Source of the DNA: Chloroflexota bacterium
Lineage (GTDB): Bacteria; Chloroflexota; Anaerolineae; CG2-30-64-16
Assembly (NCBI GenBank): GCA_029555885.1
Contig: JAKPQT010000297.1
Location: forward strand, 1-23,549
Reading direction: 5' to 3'
DNA: 23,549 nt
Shown piece by piece: positions 1-6,407 of this stretch. Numbering within the stretch: position 1 is the stretch's first letter; each line of letters opens with the position of its first letter. Position numbers and translations under genes: made by a program. The notes beneath the pieces are model-generated. The model was not told where the DNA came from. It saw only the letters and a list, made by a program, of their open reading frames with translations, and did no database searches.

Positions 1-993
1 ATCGATCTTGTGGCACGTCTGGCACGCCTGGTTGACGTTATCCAGCGGGCTGCGCAGCCAGTGGTCCGAGACCTTCGTCGCACCGTCGCGCATGTAGGGC
101 ATGTGACAGTCCGCGCAGGCCACACCCGACCGGTAATGCAGGCTGGTGCTGTAGGTCTCGAACTCCGGATGCTGCGCCTTCAACATCGGTGAGCCGGTCT
201 CCTTGTGCGTCCAGTCCTTGAACCCATATTCGTTGTAGTAGTCGATGATGTTGTCGATCTGTAAGCCATTGTCCCACGGGAAGGTCAGCAGCTTGTTCTC
301 GCCCTCGAAGTAATACTCCACGTGGCACTGCGCGCAGACGTAGGTGCGCATCTCCTGCCGCGTGGCCTTGCTCAGGTCCACCCCGCGCTCAGTCATCGCA
401 TTGATGAACGCCGGCCGGGTGATGCGCAGCTCCATCGTCTTCGGGTCATGGCAGTCCGCGCACGACGTGCCCAGGTGCAGCCTGTCCTGCATCTCCTTGT
501 AGGGGGTGCGGTTGAACGCTTCCCAGCCCATCTCGGCGATGAGCTGCGGCGACTCGGCAGCGTGGCAGTTGGCACAGGCCGCCGGCTGCTTCACCACTTC
601 CTGACGCTCGGTTTCCTTCTGGTCAATCAGCGCATAGAAATGCCCGCGCTCCTCATTGAAATCGACGGCGAACGCATAGCCGGCCCAAACGCGCTTCAGG
701 ATCGGATAGGCCTCCAACTTATCATAAGGTTCGGAGCCGCCGTAGGGGGTCTTGTTGCCCACGATCTCGGTCTTCTTGAATGTATCATACTGGCGGGGAT
801 AGTTCTGGCCCCAGACCGCCGGGTCCAGCTCATTCTCTGCAATGGGGATGATCTGGCCCGACACCTTGCCCTCATTCATCCGGGACTGGATGTTGACGAG
901 CAGCGCAGCCACACCGGCCATGATGACCAGGCCGGCGACAAATGCAACGCCGACCCAAAGCCAGGTGCGGCGCGATGGAGTGGACTTGGTCAT
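1..993 (-). CDS. nrfA: Cytochrome c nitrite reductase NrfA, CxxCH variant (C-terminus cut by window edge)
   Basis: This is the catalytic subunit of the ammonia-forming nitrite reductase, which reduces nitrite to ammonium with six electrons outside the cytoplasmic membrane. The 331 residues present hold five heme motifs: CANCH (140-144), CADCH (178-182), CAQCH (220-224), CADCH (293-297) and CQTCH (324-328). Family residues around the active and calcium sites are kept: EERGH with Arg116, VEYYF with Glu226 and Tyr227, and LKAQHPE with Lys272, Gln274 and His275. The first heme motif normally carries the active-site heme and is CxxCK in E. coli and Wolinella. Here it is CxxCH. The N-terminus has one hydrophobic stretch (about 11-31) with no clear cleavage site, so it may be a membrane anchor. 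GGAGGAG precedes the ATG. It follows nrfH by 10 bases. Family members are usually 440-500 aa, so roughly a quarter is missing beyond the edge. Confidence 0.95.
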   Translation of the reverse strand, partial: MTKSTPSRRTWLWVGVAFVAGLVIMAGVAALLVNIQSRMNEGKVSGQIIPIAENELDPAVWGQNYPRQYDTFKKTEIVGNKTPYGGSEPYDKLEAYPILKRVWAGYAFAVDFNEERGHFYALIDQKETERQEVVKQPAACANCHAAESPQLIAEMGWEAFNRTPYKEMQDRLHLGTSCADCHDPKTMELRITRPAFINAMTERGVDLSKATRQEMRTYVCAQCHVEYYFEGENKLLTFPWDNGLQIDNIIDYYNEYGFKDWTHKETGSPMLKAQHPEFETYSTSLHYRSGVACADCHMPYMRDGATKVSDHWLRSPLDNVNQACQTCHKID

Positions 994-1003
994 GTAGCTC
1001 CTC

Positions 1004-1522
1004 CTAATGATCGTGACCCACGCCCTCGTGGCAGGAGAGACAATCGGTGGGGTCCTGGCCCTCGGCGTGAGCGATATCGGCGGTGAATTCGCCGTGACAG
1101 TACAGGCACGCGTGCTGCGTCACGTCGCGGTTCATGTCGGTGATCTGAATCGGCTCCGGGAAGTTGCCAGTCGTGAAGGCATAGCTGTGCCGGAACCCGT
1201 TGATGCCCTTGACGACGTATTTCGAGACGATGTTGTTGTGCGGCGTGTGGCAGTCGTTGCACACAGCGACCGCCTTGTGCGACCCGCGATTCCACGCGTC
1301 GAACTGGTCGCGCATGATATGGCAGTTGACACAGGACTGCGGGTCATTGGACAGATACGAGAAGCCCTGGGCGTAGGCAAAGGTGAAGCCACCCAGGCCC
1401 GCCGCGCCGCCAAACACGCCGGCCAGCGCAATCCAAAGCCAGAGCGGAAGGGCGCTGAAGAGCAGGGTCACGGAGCGGCCAAAAGACCGGCCGGAGCTCT
1501 CTTCAGGCGGGGCGTTTGACAT
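1004..1522 (-). CDS. nrfH: Tetraheme quinol dehydrogenase NrfH
   Basis: NrfH is the membrane-anchored cytochrome c of the NapC/NrfH family that oxidises menaquinol and passes electrons to NrfA. The 172-aa product has an N-terminal transmembrane helix (about 26-50). Four CxxCH motifs follow: CVNCH, CNDCH, CLYCH and CLSCH. The first reads CVNCHIM. In Desulfovibrio NrfH a Met just after the first motif is the unusual heme-1 ligand, so the Met here is probably its equivalent. Length and heme count fit the family. The start ATG is preceded by AAGGAGG at good spacing. The gene lies 24 bases after the Fe-S gene stop and 10 bases before nrfA, which indicates one transcript in the order Fe-S, nrfH, nrfA. 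Confidence 0.95.
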   Translation of the reverse strand: MSNAPPEESSGRSFGRSVTLLFSALPLWLWIALAGVFGGAAGLGGFTFAYAQGFSYLSNDPQSCVNCHIMRDQFDAWNRGSHKAVAVCNDCHTPHNNIVSKYVVKGINGFRHSYAFTTGNFPEPIQITDMNRDVTQHACLYCHGEFTADIAHAEGQDPTDCLSCHEGVGHDH

Positions 1523-1546
1523 GCGACCTCCTTGTGCAGACAGAAA

Positions 1547-2338
1547 TCAGCCGTTGATGTTGACGAGCAGGGTCTCGAAGGGTATCTCCTTGCCGCTGGC
1601 CTGGAGCGCCTGTTGGGCAATGAAGACCAGGCCGCGACAGCACGGCACCTCCATGTAGGCGACACGCAGGCTGCGCACATCCGAGCGCTGGAGGATCTCC
1701 GTGAGCTTCTGAATATAGGCCCGACCGTCGTCCAGCTTCGGGCAGCCCACGGCGATCGCGGTATCGACCATCAGGTCGGCGTGCATGTTGGGGTTCGCAA
1801 ACGGCACGCAGTCCGCAATCAGGGTCAGGGTGGCGCCCTGCAGAAAGGGCGCGCCAGGCGGAATGAGGTGCAACTGGACCGGCCACTGGCGCAGCTCCGA
1901 CCGTACACGCGGCCCCTGCGCGGATGCATCCTCCTTGACCGGCTCCTCCCACGCGGTCACCTGCACCGAGGGACAGAGCGGGATGGCAGCCGCCGCCGGC
2001 CGGGCCGTCGGCTGTGCAACCGGCTGTGCAACAGACGTCATACCGTGCGCACGCAGGTGCTCGATGTGCCGCTCGACCATGTGCGGCGCGGTCTGGGCAA
2101 GATAGCCCAGCACCGCCGGCTCGTCGTAGGATTCGACTTCCAGCTCCACGACGTGCAGCGCATCCTGCGGACAGTCGCCCAGGCACGCGCCCAGCCCGTC
2201 GCAGTAGCTCTCCTGGACCAGCCGGGCCTTGCCGTCGATGACCTGCAGGGCGCCCTCGACACATGCCGGGACGCAGTTGCCGCAGCCGTCGCATTTTTCT
2301 TCGTCGATCGTGATGATCTGACGCCTGACTTTCGCCAT
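1547..2338 (-). CDS. Two-cluster ferredoxin-like Fe-S protein with a conserved Cys-bearing C-terminal domain
   Basis: The 263-aa protein begins with a ferredoxin fold. Cluster 1 is a full CxxCxxCxxxC motif (Cys16, 19, 22, 26). The second motif has Cys46, Cys52 and Cys56, but Leu49 stands where the usual second Cys would be, so only three ligands are visible. An Ala/Pro-rich linker (about 102-120) leads to a C-terminal domain with Cys122, Cys177, Cys199 (GCPKLDD) and Cys233-Cys234 (MEVPCCRGL). From memory, this whole architecture recurs in many anaerobes without a proven function. The gene leads the nrf operon, so a role in electron transfer or in the nitrite/NO response is inferred. The ATG at 2338 is chosen for a GGAGC upstream and a natural start to the fold. 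An in-frame extension to 2419 has no ribosome site. There is no signal peptide, so it is cytoplasmic. Confidence 0.85.
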   Translation of the reverse strand: MAKVRRQIITIDEEKCDGCGNCVPACVEGALQVIDGKARLVQESYCDGLGACLGDCPQDALHVVELEVESYDEPAVLGYLAQTAPHMVERHIEHLRAHGMTSVAQPVAQPTARPAAAAIPLCPSVQVTAWEEPVKEDASAQGPRVRSELRQWPVQLHLIPPGAPFLQGATLTLIADCVPFANPNMHADLMVDTAIAVGCPKLDDGRAYIQKLTEILQRSDVRSLRVAYMEVPCCRGLVFIAQQALQASGKEIPFETLLVNING

Positions 2339-2467
2339 TCCATTGCTCCATGCCATTGTAATCGGGGCTGCCAATTTGGGCAAGTGACAGAGCGCACAAG
2401 CGCTGAGCGTAAATGCCACTCACTGGCTCACGCTGGCACCTTGGAGTGTACCGGATTCCGTTTGCGG

Positions 2468-2530
2468 TGTCAGGGACTTTTGTCGCAACGTTCCAGCCGG
2501 ATTGGCCCCGTGCGACAAAAGTCCCTGACA
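2468..2530. repeat. Perfect 20-bp inverted repeat between the nrf operon and the zinc-ribbon gene
   Basis: The arms 2468-2487 and 2511-2530 are exact reverse complements (left arm begins TGTCAGGGACTTTTG) around a 23-base spacer. The spacer is itself GC-rich. The element sits in the 256-base region between two divergent gene starts (2338 minus, 2595 plus), so it cannot end either transcript. It could be a dispersed palindromic element or a binding site for a large dimeric regulator. No T-run follows either arm. Confidence 0.85.
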
Positions 2531-2594
2531 GCCACGGCTGTGCGTGCTATGCTGAGGCCATCATCAGTTGGGCGCACACGAGGATAATGGTGCT

Positions 2595-2825
2595 ATGAAT
2601 CACTTCTGTCCTGGCTCATCTTCCCTGCGCAGGGACATCACCCTGGAAATCAAGACCTGCCCCGAATGTGGCAGCGATGTCGAGCTGTTCTCGATTGACC
2701 TGAAGGTGCGCTGCGACAAGTGCGGGTTCACGGTCTACAACAACCTCCAGTCGTGCATCCAGTGGTGCAGCTATGCCAAAGAGTGCGTGGGCGAGGAAGT
2801 CTACACCCGCTACATGACGAAGTAG
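2595..2825 (+). CDS. Small Cys-rich zinc-ribbon protein, divergent from the nrf operon
   Basis: This is a 76-aa protein with two CxxC knuckles, CPECG (22-26) and CDKCG (40-44), which together look like a zinc ribbon. A second Cys group follows: Cys54, Cys58 and Cys64 in SCIQWCSYAKECVG. One more Cys is at residue 5. From memory, small proteins with a CIxWCxYAxECVG tail occur in anaerobes near ferredoxin-like proteins of the type found at 1547-2338. That makes the divergent pairing meaningful, but function is unknown. It could bind zinc only, or zinc plus an Fe-S cluster. The ATG at 2595 has GAGG upstream at a rather long spacing. An in-frame TTG at 2568 is a possible but weaker start. Confidence 0.7.
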   Translation: MNHFCPGSSSLRRDITLEIKTCPECGSDVELFSIDLKVRCDKCGFTVYNNLQSCIQWCSYAKECVGEEVYTRYMTK

Positions 2826-2876
2826 GGTCCCCCCAAGCAGTTCAACCCCTACCAATCCCATAGGCCTATGTAAATC

Positions 2877-2946
2877 GGAGTCGAGGCTTCAGCCGGTTAG
2901 GTCGTGTACGCCTGCAATCTCCCAAACCGGCTAAAGCCTCGACTCC
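2877..2946. repeat. 70-bp palindromic repeat, copy 1
   Basis: Left arm 2877-2896 (GGAGTCGAGGCTTCAGCCGG) and right arm 2927-2946 pair over 20 bp with one mismatch. The pairing extends by TT/AA inward, and the total loop is 30 bases. Two further copies of identical 70-base core length lie near 14615 and 18924. This copy sits between two same-direction genes. A separate perfect 12-bp palindrome, CATAGGCCTATG, lies just before it at 2859-2870. Confidence 0.9.
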
Positions 2947-2990
2947 AGCTGTATTTGTTACTTCTGATGCTAACTCTTCGCGCTTGTCTG

Positions 2991-3018
2991 TTGACAAACT
3001 CTGTGCTATCCTCACAAT
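2991..3018 (+). promoter_or_regulatory. Candidate sigma-70-type promoter for the M42 peptidase
   Basis: TTGACA at 2991-2996 is an exact -35 consensus. CACAAT at 3013-3018 matches four of six -10 bases at a 16-base spacing. It lies about 50 bases before the start of the M42 gene and just after repeat copy 1. It is based on consensus matching alone. Confidence 0.35.
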
Positions 3019-3068
3019 GTTTCACCACTCCCTATCAGCACGCAATCCCAGGAAGGAATTGACGCCTC

Positions 3069-4127
3069 ATGGAAGAGAAGTCCCTTGCATTTCTCAAAGA
3101 CCTGCTGGACGCGCCCAGCGCCTCCGGCTATGAGCAGCCCGCCCAACGCGTCTGGCGCGAGTACATGAGCCAGTACGCGGACCGCGTCACGACCGATATG
3201 CACGGCAACTGCATTGCGGTCCTGAACGAGGCCGGCGCCACCCGCATCCTGCTCGCCGGTCACGTCGACGAGCTCGGCTTCATCGTCAATTACATCGACG
3301 ACAACGGGTTCATCTTCTTCAGGACCATCGGCGGCTTCGACCTGAACCTGATTCCTGGTCGCCGCGTGCGCATCCACACCAAGAACGGCACCATCCCCGG
3401 CGTGACGGGCAAGAAGGCCATCCACGTCATGACGCCCGAGGAACGCAAAAAGTCGCCGGAGATTCACGAGCTGTGGATCGACATCGGGGCCAAAGACCGC
3501 AAGGAGGCGGAGTCGCTCGTCCGGGTCGGGGATTCCATCACCTATGTCGATAGCTTCGAGCTCATCCGGGGCGATGTGGCTGCATCGCGCGCGTTCGATG
3601 ACAAGGCGGGCAGCTTCGCCGTCGGCGAAGTGCTGCGCCTGCTGCAGGGGCAGACGTTCGATGCCGCCGTGTACTCCGTCTCGACGGTGCAGGAAGAGGT
3701 CGGGCTGCGCGGCGCGCACACCAGCGCATACGGCGTGGATCCGAAGGTGGGCGTGGCGGTCGACGTGACCCACGCGACCGACCACCCGGACATGAACAAG
3801 CAGCGGTTGGGCAGCGTCAAGCTCGGCGCGGGGCCGGTCATCGCGCGCGGCGCGAACATCAGTCCGGTCGTCGAAGCGATGCTGATCGAGGCCGCCGAGG
3901 CCGAGGGCATCCCCTACCAGCTCGAAGCGGCGCCAGGCGGCACCGGCACCGATGCCAACGCCATCCAGCTCACCCGCGCCGGGGTGGCGACGGGTCTGGT
4001 CAGCATCCCCCTGCGCTACATGCATACCGCGGCTGAGGTGCTCAGTCTGGAGGACCTGGCGAACGTCTCGCGGCTGCTCGCGGCCTTCATTCGCCGCGTC
4101 AAGGACGACACCGACTTTACGCCCTGA
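3069..4127 (+). CDS. M42-family metallo-aminopeptidase (glutamyl aminopeptidase/endoglucanase M type)
   Basis: M42 enzymes are cytoplasmic, dinuclear-metal aminopeptidases, often tetrahedral dodecamers, that trim short peptides. The 352-aa product matches the family in length and shows the metal and catalytic landmarks in order. These are AGHVDELG (His65, Asp67), SRAFDDKAG (Asp177, Asp178), the catalytic pair in QEEVGLRG (Glu209, Glu210), VDVTHATDHP (Asp232), PGGTGTDANA (289-298) and PLRYMHTAAE (His319). No signal peptide is present. GGAAGGA lies about 11 bases before the ATG. The gene looks monocistronic: a promoter-like site and a palindrome precede it and a hairpin follows the stop. Confidence 0.95.
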   Translation: MEEKSLAFLKDLLDAPSASGYEQPAQRVWREYMSQYADRVTTDMHGNCIAVLNEAGATRILLAGHVDELGFIVNYIDDNGFIFFRTIGGFDLNLIPGRRVRIHTKNGTIPGVTGKKAIHVMTPEERKKSPEIHELWIDIGAKDRKEAESLVRVGDSITYVDSFELIRGDVAASRAFDDKAGSFAVGEVLRLLQGQTFDAAVYSVSTVQEEVGLRGAHTSAYGVDPKVGVAVDVTHATDHPDMNKQRLGSVKLGAGPVIARGANISPVVEAMLIEAAEAEGIPYQLEAAPGGTGTDANAIQLTRAGVATGLVSIPLRYMHTAAEVLSLEDLANVSRLLAAFIRRVKDDTDFTP

Positions 4128-4138
4128 TCCGGCGGACC

Positions 4139-4181
4139 GGCCTGCTCTGAATCGTGACAAATACATCATTCAGAGCAGGCC
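4139..4181 (+). terminator. Hairpin after the M42 gene, likely terminator
   Basis: GGCCTGCTCTGAAT (4139-4152) and its exact complement (4168-4181) form a 14-bp stem with a 15-base loop, 12 bases after the stop codon. The following sequence CCTTGTAATACT is only weakly T-rich, so termination is likely rather than certain. Confidence 0.6.
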
Positions 4182-4286
4182 CCTTGTAATACTATTATTA
4201 ATGGAGACGCGTTACCCTAGGCACGCTTCACAAATATAGTGCTGAAAAATGTCGTGTGACCGTTGCCGATGAAATCTGGAGGCGAC

Positions 4287-4697
4287 ATGCTCAACCCGTT
4301 CCCCGTACACACATCCCAAAAGACCCGGGATTGTCTGGACGATTGCCTGCTGCAGTTGATCCTGATCGACACGGTTGCGCTCAGAGATTCCCGCCGGGGT
4401 CCCATCGCAGAGCGCATCATTGAGCAGTCGATTCCATTGCACCAATATGACCTCGTTATGGCCCGGTACGATGAGCTGACAGATGATTCGGACGACGAAA
4501 CCGGCCTCCAGGAGCGCTGGCATGCTGCCGCCGCTGCCCGCGACAGCCGCTGGAAAAGCGCCCTACTCGCGCAGTTGCTGCGCGTCATCGCTGTAGACAG
4601 CGAGCTCGACGCGGCGGGCATCGAAGAGCTGGGCTGTGTGGCCCAAGCCATCCGTGCCATCGAGGAATTCCAGACGGTGCTGAAGCTGCCCTTGTAG
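4287..4697 (+). CDS. Hypothetical protein, 136 aa, mostly helical and acidic
   Basis: I do not recognise this protein with confidence. The ATG at 4287 is chosen because GGAGG ends four bases upstream. In-frame starts at 4263 (TTG) and 4269 (ATG) lack a ribosome site. The sequence reads as soluble and alpha-helical, with an acidic middle (DELTDDSDDET) and no signal peptide or membrane segment. A stretch near residues 99-120 (RVIAVDSELDAAGIEELGC) loosely recalls TerB-like or other EF-like helical domains, but this is too weak to assign. It stands alone between the M42 hairpin and the thioredoxin-CcdA gene. Base composition is slightly lower in GC than its neighbours. Confidence 0.65.
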   Translation: MLNPFPVHTSQKTRDCLDDCLLQLILIDTVALRDSRRGPIAERIIEQSIPLHQYDLVMARYDELTDDSDDETGLQERWHAAAAARDSRWKSALLAQLLRVIAVDSELDAAGIEELGCVAQAIRAIEEFQTVLKLPL

Positions 4698-4879
4698 TGA
4701 TCACGCCCCGCTGCGTCTGACATCGCCAACCAGCTTCGCTGCACCCTGCCGCGCCCACAAGCCTCTCACAGCGTCTCCTCCCCTATCCCCCGCAAACCAT
4801 GACTCTTATCATGTACAACAGAGCCTGTTTGTCGTATCATTTTGTGCATAACTTCACGATTCTCTAGCGGTAGGATGGA

Positions 4880-6325
4880 ATGAAACACGCCCGATCACTG
4901 CTCCTGACAGCGACGCTCGTGCTGCTGCTCATCCTTGTGCAAGCACCCACCGGCGCACCGGTCCAGGCTCAAACGACACCCGCCGACCCCAATAGAATCA
5001 TCATCTACCTGTTCTGGGGCGACGGCTGCCCCCACTGCGCGGCGGAAAAGCCCTTTCTGGCCGCGCTGGCCGCGCAGCATCCCGAGGTAGAAGTACGCGA
5101 GTTCGAGGTATGGTATAACGAGGCCAACCGCGAGCCGCTGATGCGCATGGCCGCGAAGTTCGGCTTCGAGCCAACCGCCGTGCCGCTGACGTTTATCGGC
5201 GACCGTTACTGGATCGGCTTTGCGGAAGAACCCATTGGCCGTGAGATTAAAGAGACGGTCGAGGCATGCCTGGCAGACGGCTGCCCGGATGCGGGCGCAG
5301 GTGCGTTCGATGCACCTGCAGCACCTGCGGCCACGATGACGGTGCCGGCCGGGCCCACCGCGACCGAAGAATGCGCGGCATGTCTGCTCACACCGGAGGC
5401 CGCCGCCGAAGGCGCAGCGCCGCCGGCTGAGACCGAGGCGGCCGCGCCGGCTGCCTCGCAGACGCTCACCCTGCCCCTGCTGGGGCAGATCGACCTGGGC
5501 AAGCAGTCTCTGATGTTGAGCACCGCGCTCATCGCCTTCGTGGACGGCTTCAACCCCTGCTCGCTGTGGGTGCTCTCCGTGTTGCTGGCCCTGACGCTGC
5601 ACACCGGCTCGCGCAAGAAAGTCTTCATCATCGGCCTGGTGTTCCTGACCGTGACCTCCTTCGTGTACATCCTGTTCATCGCCGGGCTGTTCACGATGTT
5701 CACGATCATCAGCTTCGTCGGCTGGATTCAGATCGTGGTGGCGCTGCTGGCACTGTTCTTTGCAGCCGTCAATATCAAGGACTACTTCTGGTATAAGGAA
5801 GGGTTGTCGTTCACCATCTCCGATGAGAAGAAGCCCGGCCTCTACAAGAGCATACGGCGGGTGTTGAATGCGGGGGATTCGCTGCCCGCGCTGATCGGCG
5901 CGACGGTAGTGATGTCCGCCGGTGCATCGCTGGTGGAATTCTCCTGCACCGCGGGCTTCCCGGTGCTGTGGAGCAACCTCGTTGCGGCGCAGGGCGTGAC
6001 CGCGCTGACCTTCATCGGCCTGTTGGCGATCTACATGCTGGTCTACCAGGTCGATGAGCTGGCGATCTTCCTGACCGCGGTGTTCAGCCTGCGTGCGAGC
6101 CGGCTGGAGGAAAAGCACGGCCGCATTCTCAAGCTGACGGGCGGCATATTGATGCTCACGCTGGCGATCGTAATGCTGGTGGATCCCACGGTCATGACCC
6201 GGCTGGACGCGGCGCTCGGCATCTTCGCCATCGCGTTCGGCGCTACGCTGCTCGTCCTGCTGGTTCACCGGGTGCTGCTGCCGCGATTCGGCATCCATGT
6301 CGGCAGCGAGTTCGCCAAGCGGTAA
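4880..6325 (+). CDS. Thioredoxin-CcdA fusion: extracytoplasmic thiol-disulfide reductant carrier
   Basis: The 481-aa protein has a signal peptide (about 1-30), then a thioredoxin-fold domain with FWGDGCPHC (Cys50, Cys53) and the cis-Pro at Val101-Pro102. An Ala/Pro/Glu-rich linker (about 137-195) contains a second CxxC (Cys165, Cys168). A CcdA/DsbD-type membrane domain (about 210-465) has Cys227 in the FNPCS helix and Cys356 in EFSCTAGFP, the pair expected to relay electrons across the membrane. DsbD proteins carry thioredoxin after the membrane part, so this order is reversed. CcdA proteins support cytochrome c maturation or disulfide repair. The nrf cytochromes nearby make maturation a reasonable inference, but the two are not in one operon. 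The ATG follows TAGGATGG. Confidence 0.85.
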   Translation: MKHARSLLLTATLVLLLILVQAPTGAPVQAQTTPADPNRIIIYLFWGDGCPHCAAEKPFLAALAAQHPEVEVREFEVWYNEANREPLMRMAAKFGFEPTAVPLTFIGDRYWIGFAEEPIGREIKETVEACLADGCPDAGAGAFDAPAAPAATMTVPAGPTATEECAACLLTPEAAAEGAAPPAETEAAAPAASQTLTLPLLGQIDLGKQSLMLSTALIAFVDGFNPCSLWVLSVLLALTLHTGSRKKVFIIGLVFLTVTSFVYILFIAGLFTMFTIISFVGWIQIVVALLALFFAAVNIKDYFWYKEGLSFTISDEKKPGLYKSIRRVLNAGDSLPALIGATVVMSAGASLVEFSCTAGFPVLWSNLVAAQGVTALTFIGLLAIYMLVYQVDELAIFLTAVFSLRASRLEEKHGRILKLTGGILMLTLAIVMLVDPTVMTRLDAALGIFAIAFGATLLVLLVHRVLLPRFGIHVGSEFAKR

Positions 6326-6358
6326 GCCAGGCGGGCCCAAAATCCACGTAGCCTAGCC

Positions 6359-6400
6359 CCTTGTGGGCGCAGCCGCGTTGGCGCCAGCACGGGCACAAGG
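6359..6400. terminator. Candidate bidirectional terminator between convergent genes
   Basis: CCTTGTG (6359-6365) pairs with CACAAGG (6394-6400), and the inner GGCGC (6366-6370) pairs with GCGCC (6381-6385) across a bulge. It sits in the 82-base gap between two gene ends that face each other. No T-run is present on either side. Confidence 0.4.
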
Positions 6401-6407
6401 CCCTGCG

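Noticed and set aside
1532..2587. 351-codon plus-strand frame opposite the Fe-S gene
   Set aside because: The opposite strand encodes a ferredoxin-type protein in a clear operon. This frame also runs through the inverted repeat at 2468-2530.
2859..2870. 12-bp palindrome CATAGGCCTATG
   Set aside because: It is too short and single in the window to call a site.
3012..4169. 385-codon minus-strand frame opposite the M42 peptidase
   Set aside because: The plus strand contains every M42 motif and a ribosome site, so the antisense frame is a codon-bias artefact.
4895..6340. 481-codon minus-strand frame opposite the thioredoxin-CcdA gene
   Set aside because: It is low-complexity and His/Gln/Arg-rich, with no motif. 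The plus strand has clear catalytic motifs.
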